The translations under genes and the position numbers were made by a program. Of a stretch of DNA of 64,000 nt, positions 40,110-49,953 are shown piece by piece. The stretch is taken from contig SUTS01000002.1 of the NCBI GenBank assembly GCA_015152555.1, positions 62,001 through 126,000 of the forward strand. Reading direction: 5' to 3'. Origin of the DNA: Cyanobacteria bacterium SIG26 (lineage in GTDB: Bacteria; Cyanobacteriota; Vampirovibrionia; Gastranaerophilales; Gastranaerophilaceae). How positions within the stretch are numbered: the first letter of the stretch is position 1; each line of letters starts with the position of its first letter. The notes beneath the pieces are model-generated. The model had not been told where the DNA came from and made no database searches. It was given only the letters and a program-made list of their open reading frames with translations.

Positions 40110-40526
40110 TTATGAAAATAATTCTGCGAACGGACCATTTTGAAGATTTTCTTCAACCTGTGCTAAATCAGTGTTTAAATAATGTTCCAAAGTATTATTA
40201 TAATTTGTTAAAATTCTATCAGCCTCAGGTAAAAATTCCTTACTTAATGCAAAATTACCCTGCCAGCCATTTGTTGTAAGTTCGGGTGCTGCTGTTAAAT
40301 AGGTTTCAGCCAAACCTTTGTTAATCCCTTTAATCTCTAAATTAGGATAATAAGGATTTAACATATCCAAATTTGTTCTTGTAACCTTGTCAGATTGCGG
40401 CTCAACTATCTGAATCGGATAAGTATGTGCAACCTCTGCCGGTGTGCCAATTGCTTTGTTGTAACCCTTTAATCCAGGTGTCTGGTTGGGTGTGTATCTG
40501 TTACTAAAAATTCCGTCTAAACCCAT
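40110..40526 (-). CDS. orphan protein of unknown function
   Basis: 138 residues, no signal peptide. Residues 1-60 are polar and proline/asparagine-rich with GLKGY near residue 20 (compare PSFKG in the gene at 20408). The rest is predicted helical and acidic (DRILTNYNNTLEHYLNTDL, NLQNGPFAELF). Not recognised. AAAAGGAGAT before ATG 40526 and a strong terminator after the stop show a monocistronic gene. Two tandem copies of an ACTTTATA-containing element lie upstream (40556-40649). Confidence 0.62.
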   Translation of the reverse strand: MGLDGIFSNRYTPNQTPGLKGYNKAIGTPAEVAHTYPIQIVEPQSDKVTRTNLDMLNPYYPNLEIKGINKGLAETYLTAAPELTTNGWQGNFALSKEFLPEADRILTNYNNTLEHYLNTDLAQVEENLQNGPFAELFS

Positions 40527-40555
40527 TTTTCGAATCTCCTTTTGTACTCACATAC

Positions 40556-40649
40556 TATAAAGTATTTATTGTTCTAATAATCATCCTATATAATTTGAAT
40601 TTCCATCTCTGTATATATATAAAGTATTTATTCATTTAATAATTGCCTA
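40556..40649 (-). promoter_or_regulatory. tandem TATAAAGTATTTATT elements upstream of the orphan gene
   Basis: TATAAAGTATTTATT occurs at 40556 and again at 40618 (62 bp apart), each followed by a similar TAATAAT-containing stretch. On the minus strand this reads AATAAATACTTTATA, related to the motif before 10536 and 51144. They may be tandem promoters or binding sites. Confidence 0.5.
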
Positions 40650-40843
40650 AATTATTCCAATTGTTACAAAATCTTAACATGCAAAACCCATGCCTGTAGC
40701 ATGTTTGAGACTATTTATGAGTTTTGTCGAATATTACAATTAATATAAACAAGATATTATCTGAAAATAAATATTAGCCATTTGCCTAATAGCTTATTGG
40801 ACTAGTAATGCTAAGATTATGTTAGTTGGAAGGGAATTTTATA
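40650..40843. other. intergenic with a small palindrome
   Basis: CATGC (40689-40693), CTGTA, GCATG (40699-40703) is a small hairpin 140 nt before the LuxR-type gene. A possible plus-strand promoter (TTGGAC ... GATTAT) lies near 40796-40822. Nothing else is seen. Confidence 0.4.
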
Positions 40844-41077
40844 ATGAAAAAATATAAAATAGTGCAGAACAAAGAATTAACCGAACGAGAATACGAAGTT
40901 TTATCATACGTAATGCAAGGACTAACAAATAGACAAATCGCTAAAGAACTTACAATTACCTATCACACAGTAAAGGCTCATGTAGCGGCAATTATAAGAA
41001 AAACAGGTACTAAAAACAGACTGGATGCGACATTAAAACTTATCGCAAACGGATTGATTAATCCTCCTCAAGACTAA
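40844..41077 (+). CDS. LuxR/GerE-type helix-turn-helix protein, stand-alone
   Basis: 77 residues from ATG 40844, preceded by GAAGGGAA; an in-frame TTG at 40826 lies within that site and is unlikely. The whole protein is a GerE domain: [40 protein letters not shown], then [19 protein letters not shown]. It lacks the receiver domain of NarL-type response regulators, so it resembles GerE or single-domain LuxR regulators. Target unknown. Its last 20 bp overlap the end of lepA on the other strand. Confidence 0.9.
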   Translation: MKKYKIVQNKELTEREYEVLSYVMQGLTNRQIAKELTITYHTVKAHVAAIIRKTGTKNRLDATLKLIANGLINPPQD

Positions 41078-42860
41078 GCACCGCCATAAATGCTTCTTGT
41101 GGAACTTCAACACTACCAACAGATTTCATACGTTTTTTACCTTTTTTCTGTTTTTCAAGAAGTTTACGTTTACGAGAAATATCACCGCCATAGCATTTTG
41201 CCAATACGTTTTTACGCATTGCTTTAATTGTTGTTCTTGCAATTACTCTGCCACCAACAGCAGCCTGCACAGGAACTTCAAATAATTGGCGAGGTATAAT
41301 CTCTTTTAATTTTGTTGTCAATCTTTGACCGATATAAAACGCACTATCTTCGTGACAAATTACTGACAACGCATCAACTACTTCACCCGCAAGCATTATA
41401 TCAAGTTTAACAAGTTTAGAACGCTTATATTCACTAAATTCATAATCTAAACTTGCATAACCTTTGGTTCTTGATTTTAACTGATCATAAAAATCGGTAA
41501 TTACTTCACTCAACGGAATTTCATAAGCCAAATCCACGCGAACCTTATCAAGATATGTCATATTAAGAAATATCCCGCGTTTTGTCTGAGCTAAATCCAT
41601 CAAAGTCCCAACATATTCATTCGGTGTAATAATTTGAACTTTCACATACGGTTCTTCAATATAGTCTCTATATTGAGATGCCGGAAGATTTGCAGGGTTA
41701 TCAATTTCAACAACTTCACCATTCGTTTTATGAACTTTATAAACTACAGAAGGGGCCGTTGTTACAAGAGTCAGGTCGTATTCACGCTCCAAACGTTCTT
41801 GGGCAATTTCCATATGTAACATACCCAAAAATCCGCATCGAAAACCAAAACCCAATGCACTAGAGGTTTCAGGTTCAAAAGTAATACTACTATCGTTTAA
41901 CTTTAACTTTTCTAAAGCCTCTTTTAAATCACCATAATCCTCATTATCAACAGGATACATACCGGAAAAAACCATCGGCAAAGCTTCTTTATACCCCGGT
42001 AAAGGCTCTTTAGCAGGTGCAGCAACATTCGTAATTGTATCACCCACAAAACGAGTTAATTCCTTAATAGACCCTGCAAAATAACCAACATCACCGCAAG
42101 TTAATTTTTTGACAGGCATTCTTGCCGGTGTTTGATAACCTAATTCTACAACCTCGCATTCTTTACCGGAAGCCATAAAACGAACTTTATCACCAATATT
42201 AATAGAACCGTCAACGACTTTAAAATAACAAACCGTTCCGAGATATTGATCATAAATACTATCAAAAACCATTGCTCTAAGCGGTTTATCCGAATTATCA
42301 TCAGGAGCAGGAACAAAATTTACAACAGCTTCTAAAACATCTTCAATACCTTCACCTGTTTTAGCACTTACAGGGATTGCCATAGAAGCATCTATACCTA
42401 AAATTTCTTCAATTTCTTGTCTTACACGCTCAACATCCGCAGATGGCAAATCGATTTTATTAATAACGGGAATAATTTCTAAATCTTGTTCAATCGCTAA
42501 ATAAACATTAGCAAGAGTTTGAGCTTCAACACCTTGAGTTGCATCAACTATAAGTAAAGCTCCTTCACAAGCCGCTAAAGAACGAGAAACTTCATAAGAA
42601 AAATCTACGTGCCCAGGAGTATCAATAAGATTAAGCTCGTAATCTTTACCATCAGAAGCACGATAATTCATACGTGCTGCATTCAATTTGATTGTAATAC
42701 CACGTTCACGCTCTATATCCATTGAGTCAAGTAACTGCTCTTGCATATCGCGCTGCGCAACAGTACCGGTTTTTTCCAGTAACCTGTCAGCCAAGGTAGA
42801 CTTTCCGTGGTCAATGTGGGCAATTATACAAAAATTTCTTACATTATCTCTTGTTTTCAT
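41058..42860 (-). CDS. lepA: elongation factor 4 (LepA), back-translocating GTPase
   Basis: 600 residues, normal length. N-terminal G domain with [30 protein letters not shown] and NKIDLPSA; domain II; the EF-G-like III and V domains ([19 protein letters not shown]); and the LepA-only C-terminal part ([20 protein letters not shown], then [12 protein letters not shown]). It acts on stalled or assembling ribosomes. TATAAT at 42868-42873 lies 0-1 nt from giving a leaderless transcript, and no ribosome site is visible. Confidence 0.97.
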   Translation of the reverse strand: MKTRDNVRNFCIIAHIDHGKSTLADRLLEKTGTVAQRDMQEQLLDSMDIERERGITIKLNAARMNYRASDGKDYELNLIDTPGHVDFSYEVSRSLAACEGALLIVDATQGVEAQTLANVYLAIEQDLEIIPVINKIDLPSADVERVRQEIEEILGIDASMAIPVSAKTGEGIEDVLEAVVNFVPAPDDNSDKPLRAMVFDSIYDQYLGTVCYFKVVDGSINIGDKVRFMASGKECEVVELGYQTPARMPVKKLTCGDVGYFAGSIKELTRFVGDTITNVAAPAKEPLPGYKEALPMVFSGMYPVDNEDYGDLKEALEKLKLNDSSITFEPETSSALGFGFRCGFLGMLHMEIAQERLEREYDLTLVTTAPSVVYKVHKTNGEVVEIDNPANLPASQYRDYIEEPYVKVQIITPNEYVGTLMDLAQTKRGIFLNMTYLDKVRVDLAYEIPLSEVITDFYDQLKSRTKGYASLDYEFSEYKRSKLVKLDIMLAGEVVDALSVICHEDSAFYIGQRLTTKLKEIIPRQLFEVPVQAAVGGRVIARTTIKAMRKNVLAKCYGGDISRKRKLLEKQKKGKKRMKSVGSVEVPQEAFMAVLSLEED

Positions 42861-42867
42861 ATTTCAC

Positions 42868-42895
42868 ATTATATATTAAACATGAATAATCACAA
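42868..42895 (-). promoter_or_regulatory. lepA promoter, leader of 0-1 nt
   Basis: Minus strand: -35 TTGTGA (42890-42895), 16-nt spacer, -10 TATAAT (42868-42873), 8 nt before the ATG at 42860. Confidence 0.6.
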
Positions 42896-42993
42896 ATCCC
42901 GTAGCAAAAAGTTTTTCTCTATTTATTATATAAATTTATAAACTAAAAATACGATTTTAAAATAAATTTATCCACCAAATTCTATGTTGATGA

Positions 42994-42999
42994 TACAAT
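42994..42999 (+). promoter_or_regulatory. extended -10 giving leaderless dnaG mRNA
   Basis: TGATACAAT: hexamer TACAAT ends at 42999; dnaG ATG begins at 43006, exactly 7 nt on. Confidence 0.65.
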
Positions 43000-43005
43000 T
43001 TTATT

Positions 43006-44892
43006 ATGGCGCAAACGTGGGATGAATTAATACAACAAGTGAAAGACCGTTTGGATATTGTAGAAGTAATATCCGAACAAGTTGTATTGAAGAAAAAAGG
43101 TAATAACTATTGGGGATTATGCCCGTTTCATAAAGATAAAAACCCATCTTTTTGTATTACTCCGCATTTAGGTATATATAAATGCTTTAGTTGTGGCGAA
43201 GCCGGTGATGCTTTAAAATTCATTATGAAAACAAAAAATATGGAATTCAAAGATGTTATTATCGAACTTGCTGATAAATTCGGACTTGAAATTCCAACAA
43301 CACACAAATCATCAGGAACATCAACCAAAGAAATAAAAGAACAAATGCTTGCAGCAACTATGGTTGCTGCCGAATATTACCACGATTTGCTTATCCGAGA
43401 AAAAGACGCTAATGCAACAATTGCATTGAAATATTTAACAAAACGCGGTATCGGTTCAGATATTATAAAAAAATTCCACATTGGCATTGCTCCCAAAGCC
43501 TATACCGTTTTGTACGATGAATTGAAAAAAGATTTCTCTAATGAAATATTAGAAAAAGCAGGATTAATTATAAAAAGCGAAAAAGGCGGTTATATCGACC
43601 GATTCAGAAACCGTGTAATTATTCCTATACAAAACGAAAATGGAGATTTTGTAGCATTTGGAGCACGAGCTCTGGAAGCTGACCAAAATCCAAAATATTT
43701 AAATTCATCCGATTCACTAATATATAATAAAAGTAAATTATTATATGGACTATATACAGCAAAAGATTCCATTAAAGAAGAAGATTCCGTTGTTTTAATG
43801 GAAGGCTATTTTGATGTAATATCAGCACAAGCACACGGTATCGGAAACTGTGTAGCATCCTGCGGAACATCATTAACTGCAGAACACGTCAAACTATTAT
43901 CGCGCTATACAAAATCAAGAAGAATTTATCTGTCTTTTGATACAGATTCAGCAGGACAAAAAGCAACAGCAAGAGGTGCAGAAATCATTAAAGATGTTTT
44001 TGCCGGACTTGGAGATATTAAACAATTTGATGAAAGTTACGTATCCTCAGACAAAGATAAATATGCTTGCGAAATACGCGTAATAGCACCTCCGGAAGGA
44101 AAAGATCCGGACGAATTTGTACGTTCTGTCGGTGCTGATGCTTACAAAATGTATATGGAAAATGCTCCATTATTTATAGATTTTCAACTGAATAATATTC
44201 TAAAAAATCGCGGGAAAATATCTTCACCTCAAGAAAAAGCTCAATTTGTAAAACAAATTATTCCAATACTTGCAGAAATCAAAAATAGAATTATTCGTTC
44301 TGAATACATAGATATGGTTGCTCAAACCCTTGGCACAGACCCAAATGCTATCCGTACAGAAATGCGAATTTTTGAACGCGCAAATATTCCACAAACAGAA
44401 CGAATTGTTAAGAATGTAACAAAAAATGATTCTGTATTAAAAAAAGCGCAAAAAAATTTATTGAGCGTTTTTCTAGTTAGCGACAGTCCTTTTACATTTA
44501 CTCAAATCAGTGAAATAATGGGCGATATCGAATTTGACGATGAAATATTAATAATTGTAAAATCTACAATTGACAAATTGATATGTACCGTAAATAATGT
44601 GAAAGAATTAATAGAACATTTATATACCGAATTCATTGAAAATCCAGAAGCACAAGCAATTTTACCACAATTGGTTGCAACTGCGGAAGTATATAAAGGT
44701 CTGAGTGAAGAAGATTTTGAAAACGTGATTAGAGAAACTATTGATAAAATTAATCACTGTAGACAAATGAAAGAGACTGAAGAAATTAAAAGTTTATACA
44801 AGGGTATCAGCGATGATGACCCAGAAGCCCTTAAAATTCAGATACAACTAAGAGATAAAATAAAGAAAAGACAAAAAATCGGAGAATATTAA
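43006..44892 (+). CDS. dnaG: DNA primase
   Basis: 628 residues. Makes RNA primers at the replication fork. The N-terminal CHC2 zinc-binding domain shows CPFHKDKNPSFCITP and YKCFSCGEAGDALKF (residues about 39-70). The catalytic core follows with GFGARAL-type FVAFGARALEADQNPKYLNS, the TOPRIM motif VVLMEGYFDVISA and SFDTDSAGQKA. The C-terminal region for helicase binding is helical. It is directly followed by rpoD with no gap, the conserved primase-sigma pair, but rpsU is not with them. Confidence 0.97.
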   Translation: MAQTWDELIQQVKDRLDIVEVISEQVVLKKKGNNYWGLCPFHKDKNPSFCITPHLGIYKCFSCGEAGDALKFIMKTKNMEFKDVIIELADKFGLEIPTTHKSSGTSTKEIKEQMLAATMVAAEYYHDLLIREKDANATIALKYLTKRGIGSDIIKKFHIGIAPKAYTVLYDELKKDFSNEILEKAGLIIKSEKGGYIDRFRNRVIIPIQNENGDFVAFGARALEADQNPKYLNSSDSLIYNKSKLLYGLYTAKDSIKEEDSVVLMEGYFDVISAQAHGIGNCVASCGTSLTAEHVKLLSRYTKSRRIYLSFDTDSAGQKATARGAEIIKDVFAGLGDIKQFDESYVSSDKDKYACEIRVIAPPEGKDPDEFVRSVGADAYKMYMENAPLFIDFQLNNILKNRGKISSPQEKAQFVKQIIPILAEIKNRIIRSEYIDMVAQTLGTDPNAIRTEMRIFERANIPQTERIVKNVTKNDSVLKKAQKNLLSVFLVSDSPFTFTQISEIMGDIEFDDEILIIVKSTIDKLICTVNNVKELIEHLYTEFIENPEAQAILPQLVATAEVYKGLSEEDFENVIRETIDKINHCRQMKETEEIKSLYKGISDDDPEALKIQIQLRDKIKKRQKIGEY

Positions 44893-45987
44893 ATGACAAA
44901 AAAAAGACAATCTAGCTCCTCTATAGTCAGCGTAATGGAAGATGATATTGATTTACAAGATATAAGTGAAGATTCTTTATTGGATGCTGAACACGATTCA
45001 ATCAATTACATGAATGTAGATATTTCAACGGATAATATCGAAGATATCGTTACATCAAAAATGGGCGATAAAATGAGTTCTGATGATATTTACATGCTTC
45101 ATGGTGTTGATGAACCGGATCCAAGTGACATCGAAATTCCAAAAAATATTGCTATTGACGATCCAGTAAGATTATACTTGCGCGAAATCGGCAGAATTAA
45201 GCTATTATCTGCAAACGAGGAAATCGAATTAGCAAGAAAAATTCTAGAAGGTGGTACACCAGGAGCAATTGCTAAAAGAAAATTAGTACAAGCAAACTTA
45301 CGTTTGGTTGTAAGTATCGCTAAAAAATATGTTGGACGCGGAATGCTATTTTTAGACCTAATTCAAGAAGGTAACTTAGGTTTAATCAGAGCAGCTGAAA
45401 AATTCGACCACGAAAGAGGATTTAAATTCTCAACATATGCAACTTGGTGGATTAGACAAGCAATTACACGTGCAATAGCCGACCAAGCAAGAACTATCAG
45501 AATTCCTGTTCACATGGTTGAAACTATTAACAAATTGAAAAAAGTTACAAGAAAATTAGCACAAGACTTGTCAAGAAAACCAACCGAAGATGAATTAGCT
45601 GCAGAAATGAACGTTTCTATCCCTAAACTTCGCGAAATTATCAAAATCGCTCAAGAACCTCTATCATTGGAAACTCCAATTGGTAAAGAAGAAGATTCTC
45701 GTTTAGGTGATTTTATCGAAGATAAAGAAGCTGACGCTCCAGTAAAAATGGTTGCTTCAGAATTGTTGAAAGAAGATTTAGCAGAAGTTCTTTGCACATT
45801 ATCTCCAAGAGAACGTGACGTATTAAGACTACGTTTTGGTATGGATGATGGCCGTCAAAGAACATTAGAAGAAGTTGGCCAATTATTCGGAGTAACTCGT
45901 GAACGTATTAGACAAATCGAAGCTAAAGCGTTAAGAAAATTACGCCATCCAAATCGTAAAAAACGATTAGAAGAATACGTTGAATAA
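44893..45987 (+). CDS. rpoD: primary RNA polymerase sigma factor (SigA/RpoD)
   Basis: 364 residues. An acidic N-terminus precedes region 1.2 ([20 protein letters not shown]), region 2 ([38 protein letters not shown], then [20 protein letters not shown]), region 3 ([15 protein letters not shown]) and region 4 ([20 protein letters not shown]). It recognises TTGACA/TATAAT promoters of the kind seen throughout the window. Its ATG is the base after the dnaG stop. A strong terminator follows. Confidence 0.97.
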   Translation: MTKKRQSSSSIVSVMEDDIDLQDISEDSLLDAEHDSINYMNVDISTDNIEDIVTSKMGDKMSSDDIYMLHGVDEPDPSDIEIPKNIAIDDPVRLYLREIGRIKLLSANEEIELARKILEGGTPGAIAKRKLVQANLRLVVSIAKKYVGRGMLFLDLIQEGNLGLIRAAEKFDHERGFKFSTYATWWIRQAITRAIADQARTIRIPVHMVETINKLKKVTRKLAQDLSRKPTEDELAAEMNVSIPKLREIIKIAQEPLSLETPIGKEEDSRLGDFIEDKEADAPVKMVASELLKEDLAEVLCTLSPRERDVLRLRFGMDDGRQRTLEEVGQLFGVTRERIRQIEAKALRKLRHPNRKKRLEEYVE

Positions 45988-45994
45988 TAATTTG

Positions 45995-46023
45995 AAAAAA
46001 CGACCCGAAAAAGGTCGTTTTTT
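45995..46023 (+). terminator. intrinsic terminator of the dnaG-rpoD operon
   Basis: AAAAAACGACC (45995-46005) pairs perfectly with GGTCGTTTTTT (46013-46023) around a 7-nt loop; six T end the stem. Confidence 0.93.
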
Positions 46024-46043
46024 ATTACAAATTATTTATGAGA

Positions 46044-46072
46044 TTGAGTTTTATCACACAATAAAATATAAT
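46044..46072 (+). promoter_or_regulatory. promoter of the inactive metzincin-like gene
   Basis: TTGAGT (46044-46049), 17-nt spacer, TATAAT (46067-46072), followed by AGAGGAT before the ATG at 46094. Confidence 0.7.
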
Positions 46073-46093
46073 TAAATAAAAAAGAGGATAAGA

Positions 46094-46657
46094 ATGTTAA
46101 AAAGATTTTTAATTTTATTTTGTTTAGTAATAAGTTTTATATTTACTTTCACAAACAGCTCATTTGCATATATTGATCAAACCGGTCCTCATTGGGAAAA
46201 ATCACCAATTAATGTATTTATCTCATCATCAAATAACCAAAAATCTACACAAATTAAAAACGCATTCCAAGCTTGGCAAAACGCATCAGAAAACAAAATC
46301 AAATTTGTTTATACAAATAATGAGAAAACAAGTGACATTATTGTTAAATTTAATTCAACTATAAATGACTCAAAAAATTCTGTTGCCAGAGCCGATATTA
46401 CAATTAAAGATAAAGCTATAACCAAAGGGGAAATAACAATTTTTACCAATAAAATTGCAAATGTGAATAATAAAATAGCTGAAAATATATTTTTACATAA
46501 CATCGGATTAACAATCGGTCTACCTCTCAATGAACGCAAACCGTCAAGTATTATGTGCCCGAATTTCACTGAATCTCAACGCATTCTAAAAAAAGATGTT
46601 ATAAAATTATATAAAATCTACGGATGGTCATACTACGACAGAAGATTTGAACACTAA
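46094..46657 (+). CDS. exported metzincin-like protein with lost active site
   Basis: 187 residues. Signal peptide at 1-24 (FTFTNSSFA-YI). The mature part is colinear with the gene at 46658: a strand and helix with AFQAWQNASENKIKFVY, and then HNIGLTIGLPL at residue 135 where the partner has HEIGHAIGIFD. The catalytic Glu is Asn and the second His is Leu, while the Met-turn-like SSIMCP and the final LYKIYGW remain. It cannot bind zinc in the usual way, so a structural or inhibitor role is more likely than catalysis. It has its own sigma-70 promoter and ends at the base before the partner's stop. Confidence 0.8.
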   Translation: MLKRFLILFCLVISFIFTFTNSSFAYIDQTGPHWEKSPINVFISSSNNQKSTQIKNAFQAWQNASENKIKFVYTNNEKTSDIIVKFNSTINDSKNSVARADITIKDKAITKGEITIFTNKIANVNNKIAENIFLHNIGLTIGLPLNERKPSSIMCPNFTESQRILKKDVIKLYKIYGWSYYDRRFEH

Positions 46658-47191
46658 TTACCACCCGTAAATTTTTCCTAATAATTCTAAATCTGCTGGA
46701 GTTATATCTTGGTTACGACTTCCTTTTGCAAAATACATAATACTCATTCTATCGGGTGAATGGTCAAAAATACCTATAGCATGACCTATTTCATGAATCA
46801 TAATTCTATAAACTGCATCTTTTCTAAATGCAGCACCATTTGGTGCATTATCAGCAATTTCAATACGTGCAGAAATCATCCTATCACCAATTGAACGATG
46901 ATAAGTTACTCCAGCAGCCCTTTCTAAATTTGAAGTTTTAGATGCATCCTTGACAAAATTAACTATAATCTGAGCTCGCTCTGGAGTATCTACGTATTTA
47001 AAGACAATTTTATCTTGGGTTACTTGCGACCAACGTGCAAAAGCTTGTTTCATCAAAGGTGCTTTATCATTAGGTTCAATATATGTTGCAATAGATTTTG
47101 GATTATACCAACGCGCATTTGCCAAAACAATATCAAACAAAGACATTGCAAAAACAAAAATTAAACTAAATAATATTATAAACTTTTTCAT
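46658..47191 (-). CDS. exported metzincin-type metalloprotease
   Basis: 177 residues. Signal peptide at 1-24 (IVLANARW). AFARWSQVTQDKIVFKYVDT leads to the zinc site HEIGHAIGIFDH (residues 133-144), which fits HExxHxxGxxD, the snapalysin (M7) form, or HExxHxxGxxxH if the next His is used. The Met-turn is MSIMYF. It ends DLELLGKIYGW like matrixins. It should degrade proteins outside the inner membrane. It converges on its inactive paralogue with no base between the stops, and it has a sigma-28-type promoter, whereas the paralogue has a sigma-70 one. Confidence 0.85.
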   Translation of the reverse strand: MKKFIILFSLIFVFAMSLFDIVLANARWYNPKSIATYIEPNDKAPLMKQAFARWSQVTQDKIVFKYVDTPERAQIIVNFVKDASKTSNLERAAGVTYHRSIGDRMISARIEIADNAPNGAAFRKDAVYRIMIHEIGHAIGIFDHSPDRMSIMYFAKGSRNQDITPADLELLGKIYGW

Positions 47192-47223
47192 ATTCTATCT
47201 CTCATAATTTCTACACTAATTAT

Positions 47224-47250
47224 TTATCGGCAAATTAATGAAAAAATTTA
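47224..47250 (-). promoter_or_regulatory. sigma-28 (FliA)-type promoter of the metzincin gene
   Basis: Minus strand: TAAA (47247-47250), 15-nt spacer, GCCGATAA (47224-47231): an exact match to TAAA-N15-GCCGATAA. The ATG at 47191 lies about 33 nt downstream. Confidence 0.7.
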
Positions 47251-47344
47251 ATAAAAAACATAAATTATTGCCAAAAATTTACAATAGATGAATTTGCACG
47301 GAAAATCAAATTGAATTATAATAAAAATACTAAATGAGGGATAA

Positions 47345-49348
47345 ATGACTAAGGATTTAGTTACAACAGAAAGTAATAAACTTGCACATAAAAAATATGT
47401 GCTTAAAAAACGTGATACTGTCAAAACCAATTACAAAGTCGAGTATGAAAAAGATTTAAATGATGCCCAATTAGAGGCTGTAACATCAAAACAAGGTCCT
47501 GTATTGGTTATCGCGGGGGCCGGCTCAGGCAAAACAAAAACACTAACCTATAGAGTTGCAAGATTGATAGAAGATGGCGTAAAGCCAGAAAATATTTTAC
47601 TTTTAACTTTTACTAAAAAAGCTGCCGCTAAAATGCTTTCACGTGCAACCTTGGTATTGGATGACAGATGTGAAAAAGTCGCTGGCGGAACGTTCCATTC
47701 CTTTGCTAATATTATTTTACGTAAATATTCAAAGCTTCTAAAACTGAAAAATAATTTCACAATCCTTGATAAATCTGATTGCGAAGACATTATAAACCAC
47801 ATAGTTGGACAACTTTATCCCAAAAAAGAAAAACGTTTTCCTAAAAAACACACAATCCACGAAATTTATTCAAAAAGTGTCAATAAAGAAACTCCAACCA
47901 TACAAATTATTGAAGATGAATTCCCGCAATTTGCACATTGTCAAGATAAAATAATAGAAATTCATAAGGCTTATGTTGCATACAAACGTGAAAATTCGGT
48001 ATTGGATTATGATGATTTATTACTTTATATAAAACTACTTTTAGAAAATAATGAGCAACTCCGTAAAAAATTATCTAATCAATATCAATATATTATGGTG
48101 GATGAATATCAAGATACAAACACACTTCAAGCAGACGTCATCAAGCTTTTGGCATCTGAGCACAATAATATAATGGCTGTTGGTGACGATGCGCAAAGTA
48201 TTTATTCATTCAGAGGCGCGAATTATAGAAATATTCTGGATTTTCCAAAATTGTTTGATGGCACAAAAATCATAAAACTTGAACAGAATTACAGAAGTAC
48301 ACAAAATATTTTAAAATTAACCAATGCTCTGATATCAAAAGCAAAAGAAAGTTACACAAAAAATCTGTTTTCTAATATCAAATCACCTATTGTACCAGCT
48401 TTGATTTGCGCAAAAGACACTCAAATGGAAGCTGATTTTATATGCCAAAGAATACTGGAGTTATTGGATGAAGACGTAAATCTTTCTGATATTTGCGTAC
48501 TTACCCGCAACGCCAGAATGTCATATTCTTTAGAAATAGAACTCTCTAAACGTGCAATACCATACCAAAAATTTGGTGGACCTAAATTTATGGAAACCGC
48601 TCATATCAAAGATATTGTTGCTCATTTAAGAGTGATTATTAACCCAGATGATATCATCAGTTTGACAAGAATTTTACTATTATTAAAAGGTGTTGGTTCA
48701 TCAACCGTAAATAATGTTATTCCGGTTATTAAAGGACAATTAAACCCAGATATAAAACTTTTACCATCAAACAAAGCAACAAGTATTATCCCAATGTTAC
48801 AAACTCTTGAAAAGTTGAGAAACCTAATTGCAACAAAAAATCCGGCGGATATTGTTGATGAAATTATTGCATACTATCGTCCTATTTTAAAAGATAAATA
48901 CGACGATTTTGCAAAACGGGACAAGGATTTAGATCATTTTCAATATTTAGCGACACAATATTCTAATTTGGAAGACTTCATAAGCGATTTGGCTTTAGAA
49001 CCACCAGATGCCAGTGTAGAAGGGATGTATAAAAGAAATAGCGATGATGAAGCTCTTACAATTTCTACAATTCACTCTGCTAAGGGTTTAGAATGGGATA
49101 GCGTATTTATTATTGGGGCAGTAGACGGAAGATTTCCGAGCGCATATTCCTTTAACTCGGCAGAAGAAATGGATGAAGAATTACGCTTGATGTACGTTGC
49201 AACAACAAGAGCTAAAAATAATTTATACATAACCTATCCGGTTGATATGTACGATTATGCAATGAATATGGTATTATCTAAACCTTCTAGATTTTTGAAT
49301 GGAATACCTGATGATATACTGGAAGTTTGGGATATTACAGAAGAATAA
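47345..49348 (+). CDS. UvrD/PcrA-type DNA helicase
   Basis: 667 residues. Superfamily 1A helicase: Q motif region LNDAQLEAVTSKQGPVLVIA, Walker A AGAGSGKTKT, motif Ia TFTKKAAAKM, motif II VDEYQDTNTLQ, motif III GDDAQSIYSFRGAN, motif IV LEQNYRSTQNIL, motif V TISTIHSAKGLEWDSVFIIG, motif VI LMYVATTRAKNNLYIT. Unwinds DNA 3' to 5' in repair or replication restart; exact subtype (UvrD, PcrA, Rep) is unclear. It is shorter than most. GAGGGAT precedes the ATG and TATAAT lies near 47316. rnhA follows after 15 nt. Confidence 0.92.
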   Translation: MTKDLVTTESNKLAHKKYVLKKRDTVKTNYKVEYEKDLNDAQLEAVTSKQGPVLVIAGAGSGKTKTLTYRVARLIEDGVKPENILLLTFTKKAAAKMLSRATLVLDDRCEKVAGGTFHSFANIILRKYSKLLKLKNNFTILDKSDCEDIINHIVGQLYPKKEKRFPKKHTIHEIYSKSVNKETPTIQIIEDEFPQFAHCQDKIIEIHKAYVAYKRENSVLDYDDLLLYIKLLLENNEQLRKKLSNQYQYIMVDEYQDTNTLQADVIKLLASEHNNIMAVGDDAQSIYSFRGANYRNILDFPKLFDGTKIIKLEQNYRSTQNILKLTNALISKAKESYTKNLFSNIKSPIVPALICAKDTQMEADFICQRILELLDEDVNLSDICVLTRNARMSYSLEIELSKRAIPYQKFGGPKFMETAHIKDIVAHLRVIINPDDIISLTRILLLLKGVGSSTVNNVIPVIKGQLNPDIKLLPSNKATSIIPMLQTLEKLRNLIATKNPADIVDEIIAYYRPILKDKYDDFAKRDKDLDHFQYLATQYSNLEDFISDLALEPPDASVEGMYKRNSDDEALTISTIHSAKGLEWDSVFIIGAVDGRFPSAYSFNSAEEMDEELRLMYVATTRAKNNLYITYPVDMYDYAMNMVLSKPSRFLNGIPDDILEVWDITEE

Positions 49349-49363
49349 AGAAACGGAGAATTA

Positions 49364-49846
49364 ATGATTATCAAAATATACACAGATGGAGCTTGCAGTG
49401 GAAACCCAGGCAAAGGCGGTTACGGAACAATTCTTATCGCAGAAGATGAAAATGGAACTATTCATAAAAAAGAATTAACAGAAGGTTTCAAATTAACAAC
49501 TAATAATCGAATGGAATTACTGGCTGCAATAGTTGGATTAGAAGCTCTAAAAAAACCGTGTGAAGTAGAACTAACTTCTGATTCAAAATATCTGGTTGAT
49601 GCGTTCAACCAAAATTGGATTGATGGATGGATAAAAAAAGGCTGGAAAGGTTCAAATAAACAACCTGTTAAAAATCAAGATTTGTGGAAACGTTTATTAA
49701 AAGCAAAAGAACCTCATAATGTTAAATTTATTTGGGTAAAAGGCCATGCCGGCCACGAATTTAACGAGCGCTGTGACCAAATGGCTGTTGCTTCAGCTAA
49801 TGGTGATAACTTGCTTGACGATACGGGATTAAACAATAATCAATAA
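49364..49846 (+). CDS. rnhA: ribonuclease HI
   Basis: 160 residues, normal for bacterial RNase HI. Cleaves RNA in RNA-DNA hybrids. [20 protein letters not shown] holds the first catalytic Asp; the Glu is in [16 protein letters not shown], the next Asp in [11 protein letters not shown], and the last Asp in [11 protein letters not shown]. The handle region ([20 protein letters not shown]) is present. It follows the helicase gene in one operon; both act on nucleic-acid structures left by replication and transcription. ACGGAG lies before the ATG. Confidence 0.97.
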   Translation: MIIKIYTDGACSGNPGKGGYGTILIAEDENGTIHKKELTEGFKLTTNNRMELLAAIVGLEALKKPCEVELTSDSKYLVDAFNQNWIDGWIKKGWKGSNKQPVKNQDLWKRLLKAKEPHNVKFIWVKGHAGHEFNERCDQMAVASANGDNLLDDTGLNNNQ

Positions 49847-49953
49847 TTGTTTAATTTGCTAAAAATTAAAAACTCAATATATTTTCAAATAATATAAATA
49901 GAGGATAAAAAACTACTTTGTATAGCCTATCATAGATAAACAGTGAGTTAAAT

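Noticed and set aside
24607-41077. Two convergent gene pairs that overlap by exactly 20 bp (24607-24626 and 41058-41077)
   Set aside because: Both proteins in each pair end at normal family positions, and the equal lengths look like coincidence.
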